Source: JBAYJY01 sp041664945 | GTDB lineage: Bacteria; UBP15; UBA6099 | DNA: 10,283 bases | Reading direction: 5' to 3' | Assembly: GCA_041664945.1 (NCBI GenBank) | Contig: JBAYJY010000167.1 | Location: 1-10,283 of the forward strand | Shown: positions 1 to 6,934 of the stretch, in pieces | How positions within the stretch are numbered: the stretch's first letter is position 1 | Layout of the letters: the number at the start of each line of letters is the position of its first letter | Notes under the pieces: model-generated | Database searches by the model: none | Seen by the model: the letters and a program-made list of their open reading frames with translations, nothing else | What the model was told of the DNA's origin: nothing | Translations under genes and position numbers: made by a program

Positions 1-158
1 GAAATTTCCTTGAAACGGAAGTAGTGGCTTAGCGCGAGTCCTATGGGCGGCAGCATGTTGAACACGGCGTGGTTAACGGCGTGGATGGCGGCGACCATGC
101 CAAGCGAGAGCGCCCGGCCGCCGTTTTTTGCTTCATGTCCGCCTATCGCTTCCGCCAT
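1..158 (-). CDS. MFS-type transporter, N-terminal fragment (runs off the window)
   Basis: An open frame runs leftward from an ATG at 158-156 to the window edge, giving 52 residues. After a short charged, glycine-rich start comes a hydrophobic stretch with MVAAIHAVNHAVFNMLPPIG near residues 21-40, then a helix end with HYFRFKEI. An alanine/histidine/asparagine-rich first membrane helix leading to a proline-containing LPP motif is typical of the first helix of major facilitator superfamily transporters. That call is inference from a short fragment. An AAAGG-like ribosome binding site lies about 8 bases upstream of the ATG, and a plausible promoter is at 192-219. It shares its strand with the efflux operon to the right but is separated from it by about 140 bp and a hairpin, so it is probably its own transcription unit. 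It could be another multi-span transporter. Confidence 0.6.
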   Translation of the reverse strand, partial: MAEAIGGHEAKNGGRALSLGMVAAIHAVNHAVFNMLPPIGLALSHYFRFKEI

Positions 159-191
159 GCAACGCCTTTCCGTCTCGATTCACATTAACGG

Positions 192-219
192 ATTATGATA
201 AATTCCGGCGAATAATCAA
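192..219 (-). promoter_or_regulatory. Candidate sigma-70-type promoter for the partial MFS gene
   Basis: On the minus strand TTGATT (219-214) is followed after 16 bases by CATAAT (197-192). This lies about 35 bases upstream of the ATG at 158, in AT-rich intergenic DNA. Both hexamers are four or five matches from consensus. The call is by eye. Confidence 0.4.
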
Positions 220-226
220 ATAAAAT

Positions 227-255
227 TTTTTAAACGGGCTCGAAGCGTCCGAGCC
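227..255 (-). terminator. Candidate terminator at the end of the efflux operon
   Basis: On the minus strand GGCTCG (255-250) and CGAGCC (242-237) form a 6-bp stem around a 7-base loop, about 40 bases after the stop of the last operon gene. It is followed by CGTTTAAAAAATTTTATTTG. The tract is AT-rich but not a clean run of T, so termination would be imperfect. Its position between the operon end and the next gene's promoter supports the call. Confidence 0.4.
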
Positions 256-296
256 TGCATTCCCGCGCGAAACAGCATAACGGGTTTAATTGGATA

Positions 297-1433
297 TCAC
301 GCCATGGTTTTCTTGAATCTTCTCATGGATAGCGCGAGAGTGACGACGCCCATGACGGCGAGCGCGGCCATCTGGGGCCAGAGGATGTCGAAGCCGACGC
401 CTTTGAGGAATATGCCGCGCAGGATCACGAGGAAATAGCGCATCGGGTTGATGTAGGTGAGGTATTGGACGGCGAGCGGCATATTGCGTATCGGGAACAT
501 GAAGCCGGAGAGCAACTGGGCCGGGAAGAAGAAAAAGAACGTGGCCATCATAGCCTGCTGCTGTGTGCGGCTGACTGTGGAGATGAGCAGGCCGGCGCCG
601 AGGGAGGTCATGAGAAAAAGGCTTGTCGCGAAGAACAGAAGCGGGATGCTTCCGCGGATCGGCGCCTTGAACCAGTAGACGCCAACGACGGTTATCAGGA
701 TGACGTCGATGAAGCCGATCAGCGCAAAGGGGGCGGTTTTTCCGAGGATGAACTCGAACGGACGGATCGGGGTGACCATGATCTGCTCCATGGTGCCGAT
801 TTCCTTTTCGCGCACGATGGCCATGCCGGTGAGCATGAGCGTGATGAGCAGGACGAGAAGCGCGATGACGCCGGGGATGTAGAAGTTGCGGCTTTCGAGG
901 TTGTCATTAAACCATGCGCGCGATTGAAGCTCGAAACCGCCCGGCCGGAACGCGGCGCCCTGCAGCCGCTCCGCGCGCGACATGGTTATCTGCTGCGAGT
1001 GCTGGTAGGCGATCCGGGTGGCGTAACTCAGCGCGATCCGCGCGGTGTTCGAGTCCGCGCCGTCGAAGATAATCTGCAACTCCGCCGTCTTGCCGGCCGC
1101 GATCCGCTCGCCGAACCCCTTGTTCATCCGGAGAATCGCCTGCGCGTCCGCCCGGTCGAGAAGCTCGCGCGCGCGGGCATCGTTTCCCACCCGTTCGACC
1201 ACCTGAAAATATCCGGATTTCTCGAAACGGCTCGCCAGCTCGCGGCTCGCGACGCTGTTGTCGAGGTCGTACAGCGCCGTGGTGACGTTCTTCACGTCGG
1301 TTGTCACAGCATAGCCGAACAGCAACAGTTGTATGATGGGAACGATGAATATGACGCCCTTCATCCGTGGATCCCTAAAGATCTGGATGAACTCCTTTAT
1401 CAGCATGTGTTTGATGCGTTCGAACACCGTCAC
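297..1433 (-). CDS. ybhR: ABC-2 type permease, YbhR-like efflux subunit
   Basis: This 378-residue protein is a membrane subunit of an ABC exporter and the last gene of the operon. It has the ABC-2 permease plan: a cytoplasmic start with KEFIQIFRDPR, a first membrane helix at about residues 25-45, an extracytoplasmic domain to about 183, then five hydrophobic segments to about 368. After the second helix comes the family signature VREKEIGTMEQ (207-217), followed by TPIRPFEFILGK. The periplasmic part carries a DGADSNTA block (124-131) with a counterpart in the partner permease. Length and motif order match E. coli YbhR. The start is GTG at 1433, overlapping the upstream TGA by four bases, which suggests translational coupling. 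An ATG at 1406 (residue 10) is a possible alternative. It would pair with the upstream permease to form the pore driven by the two ATPases. Substrate is not visible; known relatives export drugs. Confidence 0.92.
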   Translation of the reverse strand: MTVFERIKHMLIKEFIQIFRDPRMKGVIFIVPIIQLLLFGYAVTTDVKNVTTALYDLDNSVASRELASRFEKSGYFQVVERVGNDARARELLDRADAQAILRMNKGFGERIAAGKTAELQIIFDGADSNTARIALSYATRIAYQHSQQITMSRAERLQGAAFRPGGFELQSRAWFNDNLESRNFYIPGVIALLVLLITLMLTGMAIVREKEIGTMEQIMVTPIRPFEFILGKTAPFALIGFIDVILITVVGVYWFKAPIRGSIPLLFFATSLFLMTSLGAGLLISTVSRTQQQAMMATFFFFFPAQLLSGFMFPIRNMPLAVQYLTYINPMRYFLVILRGIFLKGVGFDILWPQMAALAVMGVVTLALSMRRFKKTMA

Positions 1434-2563
1434 ACCAGTTTCTTTTTGAATTTAATATTCGCGAGCGCCGCCATCACGACGCCGAAAATCGCGAGAAACG
1501 CCGCCTCGCCGCCCATGATATCGAGTCCGACCCCTTTTAAGTAGATGCCTTTAAGCAATGTGATGAAATAGCGCGCGGGGACGGCGTACGTCACATACTG
1601 GAGCGCCTTGGGCATGTTCGGGATGGCGAACATGAAACCCGAAAGCAGGATGGTCGGAATGAAGGTGAGCACCATCGCGATCTGACTGGCGAACAGTTGT
1701 GTTTTGGCGACGACGCTGATCAGTATGCCCATCGAGAGGACGCCGAAAAGGAAAACCGCCGCCATGCCGAAAAGGAGCGGCACGCTACCGCGCAGAGGCA
1801 CGTTGAACAGATACTGGCCGAGCAGCACGGCGATCAGAACGTCCAGCATGCCGATGATGAAATAGGGAATGAGTTTGCCGAATATCAACTCGGTTCCCCG
1901 GACGGGCGTCGAGATCAGTTGTTCCATGGTGCCGCGCTCCCATTCGCGCGCGACGGTCAGCGACGTGAGCAGAGCCGCGATAATCATCATGATCATTGCG
2001 ATCAGGCCGGGGATGATGAAGTTTTTCGATTCCATGTCGGTGTTGAACCAGACGCGTGGCCTGATGTCGAGCGGCGCGTTGAGCGAGCGGCCGTTCAGCC
2101 GCTTCATGCCTTTGATCAGAATGTCCTGAGAGTAGGAGAGCGCCACGACGTCGGCGTAGCCCAGCGCGATCGTAGCGGTGTTGGAGTCGCTTCCGTCGAC
2201 GATCAGTTGCGCTTCAGCGTTGCGGCCGAACTGCGCTCGCGACGCGAAATCAGAGGGGATCACGAGCGCGCCGAGCGCGGCGCCGCTGTCTATCGCGCGT
2301 TCGAGGCCTTTGTAACCATCTGCGTATCCGAGAATCTGGAAATAGGGCGAGCCGCCGAAACGGCTTGTGAAATCGCGGCTTTCCGCCGTGCCGCTCTGGT
2401 CCCACACGATTAGCGGAACCTTGTCCACGTCGAGCGTCAGCGCGTAGCCGAAAAGCGCCAGCAGCAGCATCGGCATGGCGATCGCCATTCCGAGACTGCG
2501 CGGGTCGCGGATGATGTGTATGAATTCTTTTCTTGCAATCGCCCACAGGCGGGTCATTTTCAT
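1430..2563 (-). CDS. ybhS: ABC-2 type permease, YbhS-like efflux subunit
   Basis: This 377-residue protein is the first of two permeases. I place the start at the ATG at 2563, not the longer upstream frame. The ATG overlaps the ATPase stop as ATGA, the next residues (MKMTRLWAIARKEF) align with its partner, and the extra 36 residues upstream are arginine-rich shadow of the ATPase gene. Membrane helices fall near residues 24-44, 182-204, 229-250, 258-286, 291-316 and 350-370, with an extracytoplasmic domain between the first two. The motif VAREWERGTMEQ (204-215) is the ABC-2 signature and is nearly identical to that in E. coli YbhS. LSGFMF (308-313) and PARYF (329-333) are further conserved blocks. 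It resembles the neighbouring YbhR-like protein in plan and in the DGSDSNTA block (123-130), as expected for a heterodimeric pore. Confidence 0.92.
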   Translation of the reverse strand: MKMTRLWAIARKEFIHIIRDPRSLGMAIAMPMLLLALFGYALTLDVDKVPLIVWDQSGTAESRDFTSRFGGSPYFQILGYADGYKGLERAIDSGAALGALVIPSDFASRAQFGRNAEAQLIVDGSDSNTATIALGYADVVALSYSQDILIKGMKRLNGRSLNAPLDIRPRVWFNTDMESKNFIIPGLIAMIMMIIAALLTSLTVAREWERGTMEQLISTPVRGTELIFGKLIPYFIIGMLDVLIAVLLGQYLFNVPLRGSVPLLFGMAAVFLFGVLSMGILISVVAKTQLFASQIAMVLTFIPTILLSGFMFAIPNMPKALQYVTYAVPARYFITLLKGIYLKGVGLDIMGGEAAFLAIFGVVMAALANIKFKKKLV

Positions 2564-3537
2564 GCGCGGGCCTCGCTCTGCGGCTGTTCCGCGCGGTCCC
2601 TCGCCTCTATCAGCGACACGAACACGTCTTCGAGCGCCGGCGCGATCTTCTCGGCGCTGAACAGCGCGCACCCTTTTTCAGCGAGCTTGCGGCGCACCGC
2701 CTCGATTGCGGCGTCCTGATCGGCGGCGACTATGTGCAGCCCCCTGCCGAACAGCGCGGTTTCCTTCACTTCAGGCAACTTTTCTATCTCCGCCATCGCG
2801 TCCTGCGGCCGCTCGCAGAACACTTCCAGCACGTGGTCCTTCATCAGTTCGCTTTTCAGCGACTGCGGCGCGCCGAGCGCGATCAGTTCGCCCCGGTAGA
2901 TCAGCCCCAGCCGGTCGCAATACTCCGCTTCGTCCATGTAGTGAGTCGTAACAAACACCGTCACGCCGCCGGACGACAGTTCGTATATCAGGTCCCAGAA
3001 CTTGCGGCGGTTGATCGGGTCCACGCCGGACGTCGGCTCGTCGAGAAAGATGATCGGCGGCTCGTGCAGAACCGCGCAGCCGAGCGCCAGCCGCTGCTTC
3101 CACCCGCCGGAAAGTATCGCCGTTCGCGAGCCGCGACGCTCCTTCAGCCCGGCCATTTCGATCACCCATTCCTTGCGTTCCTTCTTTTTCGACGCCGGAA
3201 TTCTGTATATGCCGCTATAGAAATCTATGTTTTCCTCAACAGTCAGGTCTTCATACAGCGAAAATTTCTGACTCATGTAGCCGATGTGCGACTTGATCTT
3301 TTCGGATTGTTTCCTTATGTCAAATCCGGCGACGGTCCCGGTTCCGCCGCTCGGCGAAAGGAGTCCGCAAAGCATCCGGATCGTCGTTGACTTGCCGGCG
3401 CCGTTCGGCCCGAGGAACCCGAACACCTCGCCGCGCGCGACGTCGAAACTCACGCGGTCCACGGCGACAAAAGCGCCGAACCGCTTTTCGAGCGCGGACA
3501 CCGTCACCGCTTTTTCATTGTTCGCAGTCTGCGCCAT
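2560..3537 (-). CDS. ybhF: ABC exporter ATPase, canonical partner (YbhF C-terminal-half type)
   Basis: This 325-residue ATPase has every element of an active nucleotide-binding domain: Walker A GPNGAGKST (43-51), Q-loop SQKFSLY (Q90), signature LSGGWKQRL (142-150), Walker B IIFLDEP (162-168), D-loop SGVDP (170-174) and H-loop TTHYMDEAEYCDR (H199). About 110 residues of accessory C-terminal domain follow. It corresponds to the C-terminal half of the double ATPase YbhF of E. coli, encoded here as a separate protein. The start is ATG 3537; a TTG two codons upstream is less likely. The upstream gene's stop lies inside TAAGGA, which also serves as the ribosome binding site, so the two ATPases are probably made in balance. 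The signature has tryptophan where LSGGM/Q is usual, a minor oddity also seen as other bulky residues in relatives. Confidence 0.93.
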   Translation of the reverse strand: MAQTANNEKAVTVSALEKRFGAFVAVDRVSFDVARGEVFGFLGPNGAGKSTTIRMLCGLLSPSGGTGTVAGFDIRKQSEKIKSHIGYMSQKFSLYEDLTVEENIDFYSGIYRIPASKKKERKEWVIEMAGLKERRGSRTAILSGGWKQRLALGCAVLHEPPIIFLDEPTSGVDPINRRKFWDLIYELSSGGVTVFVTTHYMDEAEYCDRLGLIYRGELIALGAPQSLKSELMKDHVLEVFCERPQDAMAEIEKLPEVKETALFGRGLHIVAADQDAAIEAVRRKLAEKGCALFSAEKIAPALEDVFVSLIEARDRAEQPQSEARA

Positions 3538-3547
3538 TCGCAATTCC

Positions 3548-4483
3548 TTATTTATTCGATTCTTCTTCGCTCTCTACGACGGAGACAAAGACATCTTCGA
3601 GCGACGGCTCGATCCGCCGGACGCCGAGAATTTCGATTCCGGCTTCGGAGAGAATCGCGCCCGCTTCCGCCTCCGCCTTGCCCGGTTCGGCGGTCACGAT
3701 ATGAACGCGATCCCCGAAAAGTCCGACCGACTCCGCGGCGGCCAGCCGCTCGCGCAAACGCACAGCCGCCCGGCGCGGCTCGGAGCTTCGTATCTCGACA
3801 ATCGCGCCGCGCATCAGTTTCTTCACGTCGTCCGGGGCGCCGATAGCCATCAGTTTCCCCTTGTGAATCATCCCGACGCGGTTGCAGCGCTCCGCCTCGT
3901 CGAGGTAGGCTGTCGAGACGAATATCGTCACTTTCTCGCGGAGCAACTGGTAAAGAATCCGCCAGAAATCACGCCGCGACACCGGGTCGACGCCGTTCGT
4001 CGGCTCATCGAGGAAAAGAACCTTCGGCGTGTGGACCAGCGCGCACGCGAGCCCGAGCTTCTGCTTCATGCCGCCCGACAGGTTGCCCGCCAGCCGCTTC
4101 TTGAACGGCGTCAGGTTGCTGAACGCCAACAGTTGCCCGATCCGCTCCGCGCGCCCGCGCTTCGCGACGCCGTAAATGTCCGCGTAAAAATTTATGTTCT
4201 CCATCACCGTCAGGTCCGGGTACAGCCCGAACCGCTGGCTCATGTAGCCGATCTCGTTTTTGATAGCTTCGGATTCCTTGACGACATGGCGGCCGGCGAC
4301 CCACGCGTCGCCCGATGTCGGGTCCATGATCGCCGTCAGCAGCCGCATCGTCGTCGTCTTGCCGGCGCCGTCCGGGCCGACCAGCCCGAATATCTCGCCC
4401 TCCGCGACGTCAAATGTCAACCCGTCGACGGCTGCGACTTCGTCGAATATTTTCGTGAGCGCTTCCGCTCTTATCGCTTGCAT
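3548..4483 (-). CDS. ybhF: ABC exporter ATPase with altered H-loop (YbhF N-terminal-half type)
   Basis: This 311-residue ATPase has Walker A GPDGAGKTT (36-44, aspartate where asparagine is usual), Q-loop SQRFGLY (Q83), signature LSGGMKQKL (135-143), Walker B VLFLDEP (155-161) and D-loop NGVDP (163-167). The switch region reads VSTAYLDEAERC (189-200), so the usual H-loop histidine is alanine. E. coli YbhF, as I recall it, also has the GPDGAGK variant and lacks this histidine in its N-terminal half, so the change looks like a lineage trait. The protein would pair with the canonical ATPase next door, giving one normal and one impaired catalytic site. The ATG at 4483 lies inside the upstream gene's end (13-base overlap), preceded by an AAAGG-type ribosome binding site about 10 bases away. 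Start and end are otherwise unambiguous. Confidence 0.93.
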   Translation of the reverse strand: MQAIRAEALTKIFDEVAAVDGLTFDVAEGEIFGLVGPDGAGKTTTMRLLTAIMDPTSGDAWVAGRHVVKESEAIKNEIGYMSQRFGLYPDLTVMENINFYADIYGVAKRGRAERIGQLLAFSNLTPFKKRLAGNLSGGMKQKLGLACALVHTPKVLFLDEPTNGVDPVSRRDFWRILYQLLREKVTIFVSTAYLDEAERCNRVGMIHKGKLMAIGAPDDVKKLMRGAIVEIRSSEPRRAAVRLRERLAAAESVGLFGDRVHIVTAEPGKAEAEAGAILSEAGIEILGVRRIEPSLEDVFVSVVESEEESNK

Positions 4484-5643
4484 CCAGCGTCGCCTTTCAG
4501 CAATATCTCAGCGTCAACCGGCATGCCCGGCTTCAGTTCCATTTCCGGATTCGGCGTTTCCACCTTGATCCGGTAAACGAGTTTCACGCGCTCCTTCTGC
4601 GTCTGCACGTTCTTAGGCGTGAACTCCGCCTGCTGCGCGATGAACGTCACGCGCCCTTCATATTTTTTGTCCGGATAGGAGTCCGTCGTAACGCAGACCG
4701 CCTGCCCGGTTTTCACACGCCCGAGTTCGGTTTCGTTTATATACGCGCGCAGATAAACGCTCCTTATGTCGCCGACGGTGACGACCGGCGTTCCGGGAAC
4801 GACGTACTCGCCCGCCTCGACGTTTTTCGACAGAACCACGCCGTTGAGCGGCGACTTCAGTTCCGCAAAGCCGAGCCGCGTTTGCGCAAGCGCGAGCGCC
4901 GAGCCCGACTGCCGCACCCTCGCCCGCATCTGCTCCACCGCATTGCTGCGCGGGCCTTTCTTCACAAGCGCGTAGCGCTCCTTCGCTTCTTTCAGCGCCG
5001 CGCGAGCCTGCGCGATATCTTCCTTTCGCGGCCCCTCAACAACTATGTCTTTCTGTTCGGACGTCGCGTTGCGTTTTGCCACCGCGCCGTCGTAGACGGC
5101 TTTCGCGCGGTCGAAATCGCGTTTCGAAACCACGCCGCTGTCATAAAGACTCTTTGCCCGGTCCAATTCAGTTTTAGCGTTATTCAATTCGACTCCAACG
5201 CCCTGCGCCTGCGCGTCGGCGGCTGCGACTTCCTGCGGACGCGAGCCGGCGGTGAGCCTGTCCAACGCGGCCTGAGCGCGCTCGACGGTCGCCGCGGCGC
5301 CCGCGATCTCCTCTGGCCGCGCGCCGGCTTCCATGTCGGCCAGCCCCGCCTTCATCGCCTCGTAATCGGCGCTCTGCACCGCAACCTGCTGCTCCATCTC
5401 GCTTGTGTCCAAACGCGCCACAAGACTGCCCTCTGCAATCTCGTCGCCTTCGTCAACAAGGCGTTCCGCGACACGCCCCGGAATCTTGAAACTCAAATCC
5501 GATTCGATCACTTCAATGTTGCCGGAGACCTTTATGATATCCTTGTCGGACGCAGGCTTTTTCGAATACTCGCGATATGCGAGAAACGCCGCAATCGCAA
5601 CGATGATCAGTATCGGGACAACAATCACTTTTCTGTTTTTCAT
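4471..5643 (-). CDS. ybhG: HlyD-family membrane-fusion protein, YbhG-like
   Basis: This 390-residue periplasmic adaptor would link the inner-membrane ABC exporter to an outer-membrane channel. It begins with a short basic start and one uncleaved-looking anchor helix (residues 6-23). The first half of a biotinyl-lipoyl domain follows (about 39-80, with GRVAERLVDEGD), then a long alanine/glutamate/arginine-rich helical hairpin (82-255), the second lipoyl half (259-291, SPLNGVVLSKNVEAGE), and a beta-barrel region with RAYINE and YPDKKYEGRV. AEFTPKNVQT near the end is highly characteristic of YbhG-type adaptors. The start is ATG 5643 because an AGGAG site sits 8 bases upstream; an in-frame TTG at 5676 is weaker. 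Four related GxR motifs punctuate the hairpin with mirrored spacing. No outer-membrane partner is encoded here, so a TolC-type channel elsewhere is likely. Confidence 0.93.
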   Translation of the reverse strand: MKNRKVIVVPILIIVAIAAFLAYREYSKKPASDKDIIKVSGNIEVIESDLSFKIPGRVAERLVDEGDEIAEGSLVARLDTSEMEQQVAVQSADYEAMKAGLADMEAGARPEEIAGAAATVERAQAALDRLTAGSRPQEVAAADAQAQGVGVELNNAKTELDRAKSLYDSGVVSKRDFDRAKAVYDGAVAKRNATSEQKDIVVEGPRKEDIAQARAALKEAKERYALVKKGPRSNAVEQMRARVRQSGSALALAQTRLGFAELKSPLNGVVLSKNVEAGEYVVPGTPVVTVGDIRSVYLRAYINETELGRVKTGQAVCVTTDSYPDKKYEGRVTFIAQQAEFTPKNVQTQKERVKLVYRIKVETPNPEMELKPGMPVDAEILLKGDAGCKR

Positions 5644-5697
5644 AGCGGCGACTCCTATTGATAAATATATTGCCAATAGCTAATAAGCATCAAAATA

Positions 5698-6018
5698 CTA
5701 TGGGCGAGGCGCCCTCACGACGAGAATCCGCAGAATGGAATCGCCGTCGTTGACGATGCCGTGCGGAGTGTTCGCCGCTCCGTAAACAAGCATGTCGGCT
5801 CCGACGCGCGCCCGCTCGTCGCCCTCTTCGATGATTCCCGATCCTTCGATAATGAAAAAGCAAACGTCGACCGGGACCGAATGCTTCGCCACCGTTTCGC
5901 CCGGAGCCAGCGCCATGTGCATCACCTGCGCCTGCGAGGAATCGTGCAGCCTTCTCGCGTCCACGCCGTGCGGGTTGGGTATTTTGGGCGCATCCTCAAC
6001 TTTAATCACGTTAATCAT
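5698..6018 (-). CDS. Small single-domain cupin protein
   Basis: This 106-residue protein is a single cupin barrel. The first motif is PGETVAKHSVPVDVCFFIIEGSG, spanning residues 39-61, and the second centres on ANTPHGIVNDGD (82-93). In the classical metal-binding pattern the first motif supplies two histidines and a glutamate and the second one histidine. Here His46, Glu58 and His86 are visible, but the second histidine of the HxH pair is Val48, so metal binding may be altered or absent. Asp51 or Cys53 might substitute; that is speculation. A strong AGGAGG ribosome binding site lies 7 bases before the ATG, suggesting high translation. It is co-directional with the TetR gene (50 bp away) and the adaptor gene (54 bp away). 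Possible roles are binding or modifying the exported compound, or sensing a small molecule. No enzyme activity can be assigned. Confidence 0.85.
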   Translation of the reverse strand: MINVIKVEDAPKIPNPHGVDARRLHDSSQAQVMHMALAPGETVAKHSVPVDVCFFIIEGSGIIEEGDERARVGADMLVYGAANTPHGIVNDGDSILRILVVRAPRP

Positions 6019-6068
6019 GGCAAACCTCCTGTATTAGCAACCAGCGATGCGGTTTATTGTTCCGCTAT

Positions 6069-6665
6069 CTAATTCGCGATCGCGTTTTTATAAAAAGCCC
6101 ATGCCTTCTTCGCATACTTGTTGACGTCGAAATTGCCGCCGCTCACAAACCACATAATCATCGCCTGCTGAACAGTTCCCATCAGCATCAGCGAAAGAAC
6201 TTCCGAATCCATGTCGGCTCTGATAACGCCGGCTTTCTGTCCCTGCAAAATGATCTCCCGTATCTTCACGAGATACCTTCTTATGCTTTCGTGCAGCTTG
6301 TCTTTTCTGTCCGACATGCCCTCAAACGAACCGCCCGAAAAAATGATCTGCGGAATAGCCGGAATCGCGTGCAGCATACCGATCTGCCGCGAGACCAACT
6401 TTTCCAGCCTTTCGAGCGGGTCCGCGGTCTCCTCGCAAATCGCCGTCACATTCCCGATCATGCTGTCCCGTATCAGGTCCAGAACGGAGTCTATGATTTC
6501 ATCCTTGCTTTTGAAATGCCTGTAAATCGCGGACGGCACGATTCCGACCCTGTCCGCGATCGCCGCGATACCGAAGCCCTTCATCCCCTGAGTGGCGATA
6601 ATTCCGAGCGCGGCCTGCGCGATCTGTTCGCGTCGCACTTCCGTGTCCATCTTTCCGGCAGCCAT
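6069..6665 (-). CDS. TetR-family transcriptional regulator of the efflux operon
   Basis: This 198-residue protein has the TetR plan: a basic N-terminal helix (REQIAQAALGIIATQGMKGF, about 12-31), a helix-turn-helix at about 32-51 ending in the typical AIYRHFKSKDE, and an all-helical ligand-binding and dimerisation domain to the end. The ATG at 6665 is preceded by GGAGG about 11 bases upstream; the Met at residue 6 is a possible alternative start. It is the first gene of the operon, directly behind a near-consensus promoter whose -10 and start region overlap a 20-bp palindrome. TetR proteins commonly repress their own efflux operons and release DNA on binding the pump's substrate. That role is inferred from position and family. 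E. coli ybhGFSR is likewise next to a TetR-family gene (cecR), but this protein does not look closely similar to CecR. Confidence 0.9.
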   Translation of the reverse strand: MAAGKMDTEVRREQIAQAALGIIATQGMKGFGIAAIADRVGIVPSAIYRHFKSKDEIIDSVLDLIRDSMIGNVTAICEETADPLERLEKLVSRQIGMLHAIPAIPQIIFSGGSFEGMSDRKDKLHESIRRYLVKIREIILQGQKAGVIRADMDSEVLSLMLMGTVQQAMIMWFVSGGNFDVNKYAKKAWAFYKNAIAN

Positions 6666-6682
6666 GTGATCGCATCCCTCCG

Positions 6683-6702
6683 ATGTGAATATACATTCAC
6701 AT
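6683..6702. promoter_or_regulatory. TetR operator palindrome
   Basis: ATGTGAAT-N4-ATTCACAT is a perfect inverted repeat with 8-bp arms. It overlaps the last bases of the -10 box and the predicted transcription start of the TetR-led operon, the classical placement for autorepression. Arm length and 20-bp total are in the usual range for TetR operators. Confidence 0.8.
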
Positions 6703-6730
6703 TATAAAAGCTAACCCGCCATTCCGTCAA
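6701..6730 (-). promoter_or_regulatory. Sigma-70-type promoter of the efflux operon
   Basis: On the minus strand TTGACG (6730-6725) and a perfect TATAAT (6706-6701) are separated by 18 bases. This is the strongest promoter in the window. The expected start near 6694 gives a leader of about 30 bases before the TetR ATG and falls inside the palindromic operator. Confidence 0.8.
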
Positions 6731-6768
6731 CTAAAAGCGCATAATTGTTCGATATAAGCGTTTTTGTT

Positions 6769-6784
6769 GTGAATCCTTAATCAC
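6769..6784. promoter_or_regulatory. Possible second, degenerate TetR operator
   Basis: GTGAAT-N4-AATCAC has the same 16-bp core and 4-base centre as the main operator (GTGAAT-N4-ATTCAC), with one changed base in the right arm. It lies upstream of the operon's -35 element and between the two divergent promoters. Such half-matching palindromes can arise by chance in AT-rich DNA. Confidence 0.35.
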
Positions 6785-6860
6785 TATCAAGGCGCTGCCG
6801 GCTAACGTCGCCGTTTCACACTTTATCAAATATCCTTTAAATAACACTGTCGTTTTAGTC

Positions 6861-6889
6861 TTGCGGTTTCAGCATAAGCCTATTAGTAT
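6861..6889 (+). promoter_or_regulatory. Candidate promoter of the DUF1846 gene
   Basis: TTGCGG (6861-6866) and TAGTAT (6884-6889) are separated by 17 bases, about 45 bases upstream of the start codon. Four of six and five of six positions match the sigma-70 consensus. Spacing and distance are good, so the call is reasonable but unproven. Confidence 0.45.
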
Positions 6890-6934
6890 GTTTGGGTTCC
6901 AAGCCGCTCTACGCCGAAGAGAGGAGAATGGAGT

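Noticed and set aside
465..1544. 359-codon plus-strand open frame
   Set aside because: Antisense to the YbhR-like permease; its product is rich in D, E, R and H with no family resemblance, a typical GC-rich shadow.
2564..2671. 36-codon N-terminal extension of the YbhS-like permease
   Set aside because: Arginine-rich, lies wholly within the ATPase gene; the ATG at 2563 in an ATGA overlap fits the family's start and length.
3284..4576. 430-codon plus-strand open frame
   Set aside because: Antisense to the two ATPases, which carry complete ABC motifs; the product is arginine/histidine-rich shadow sequence.
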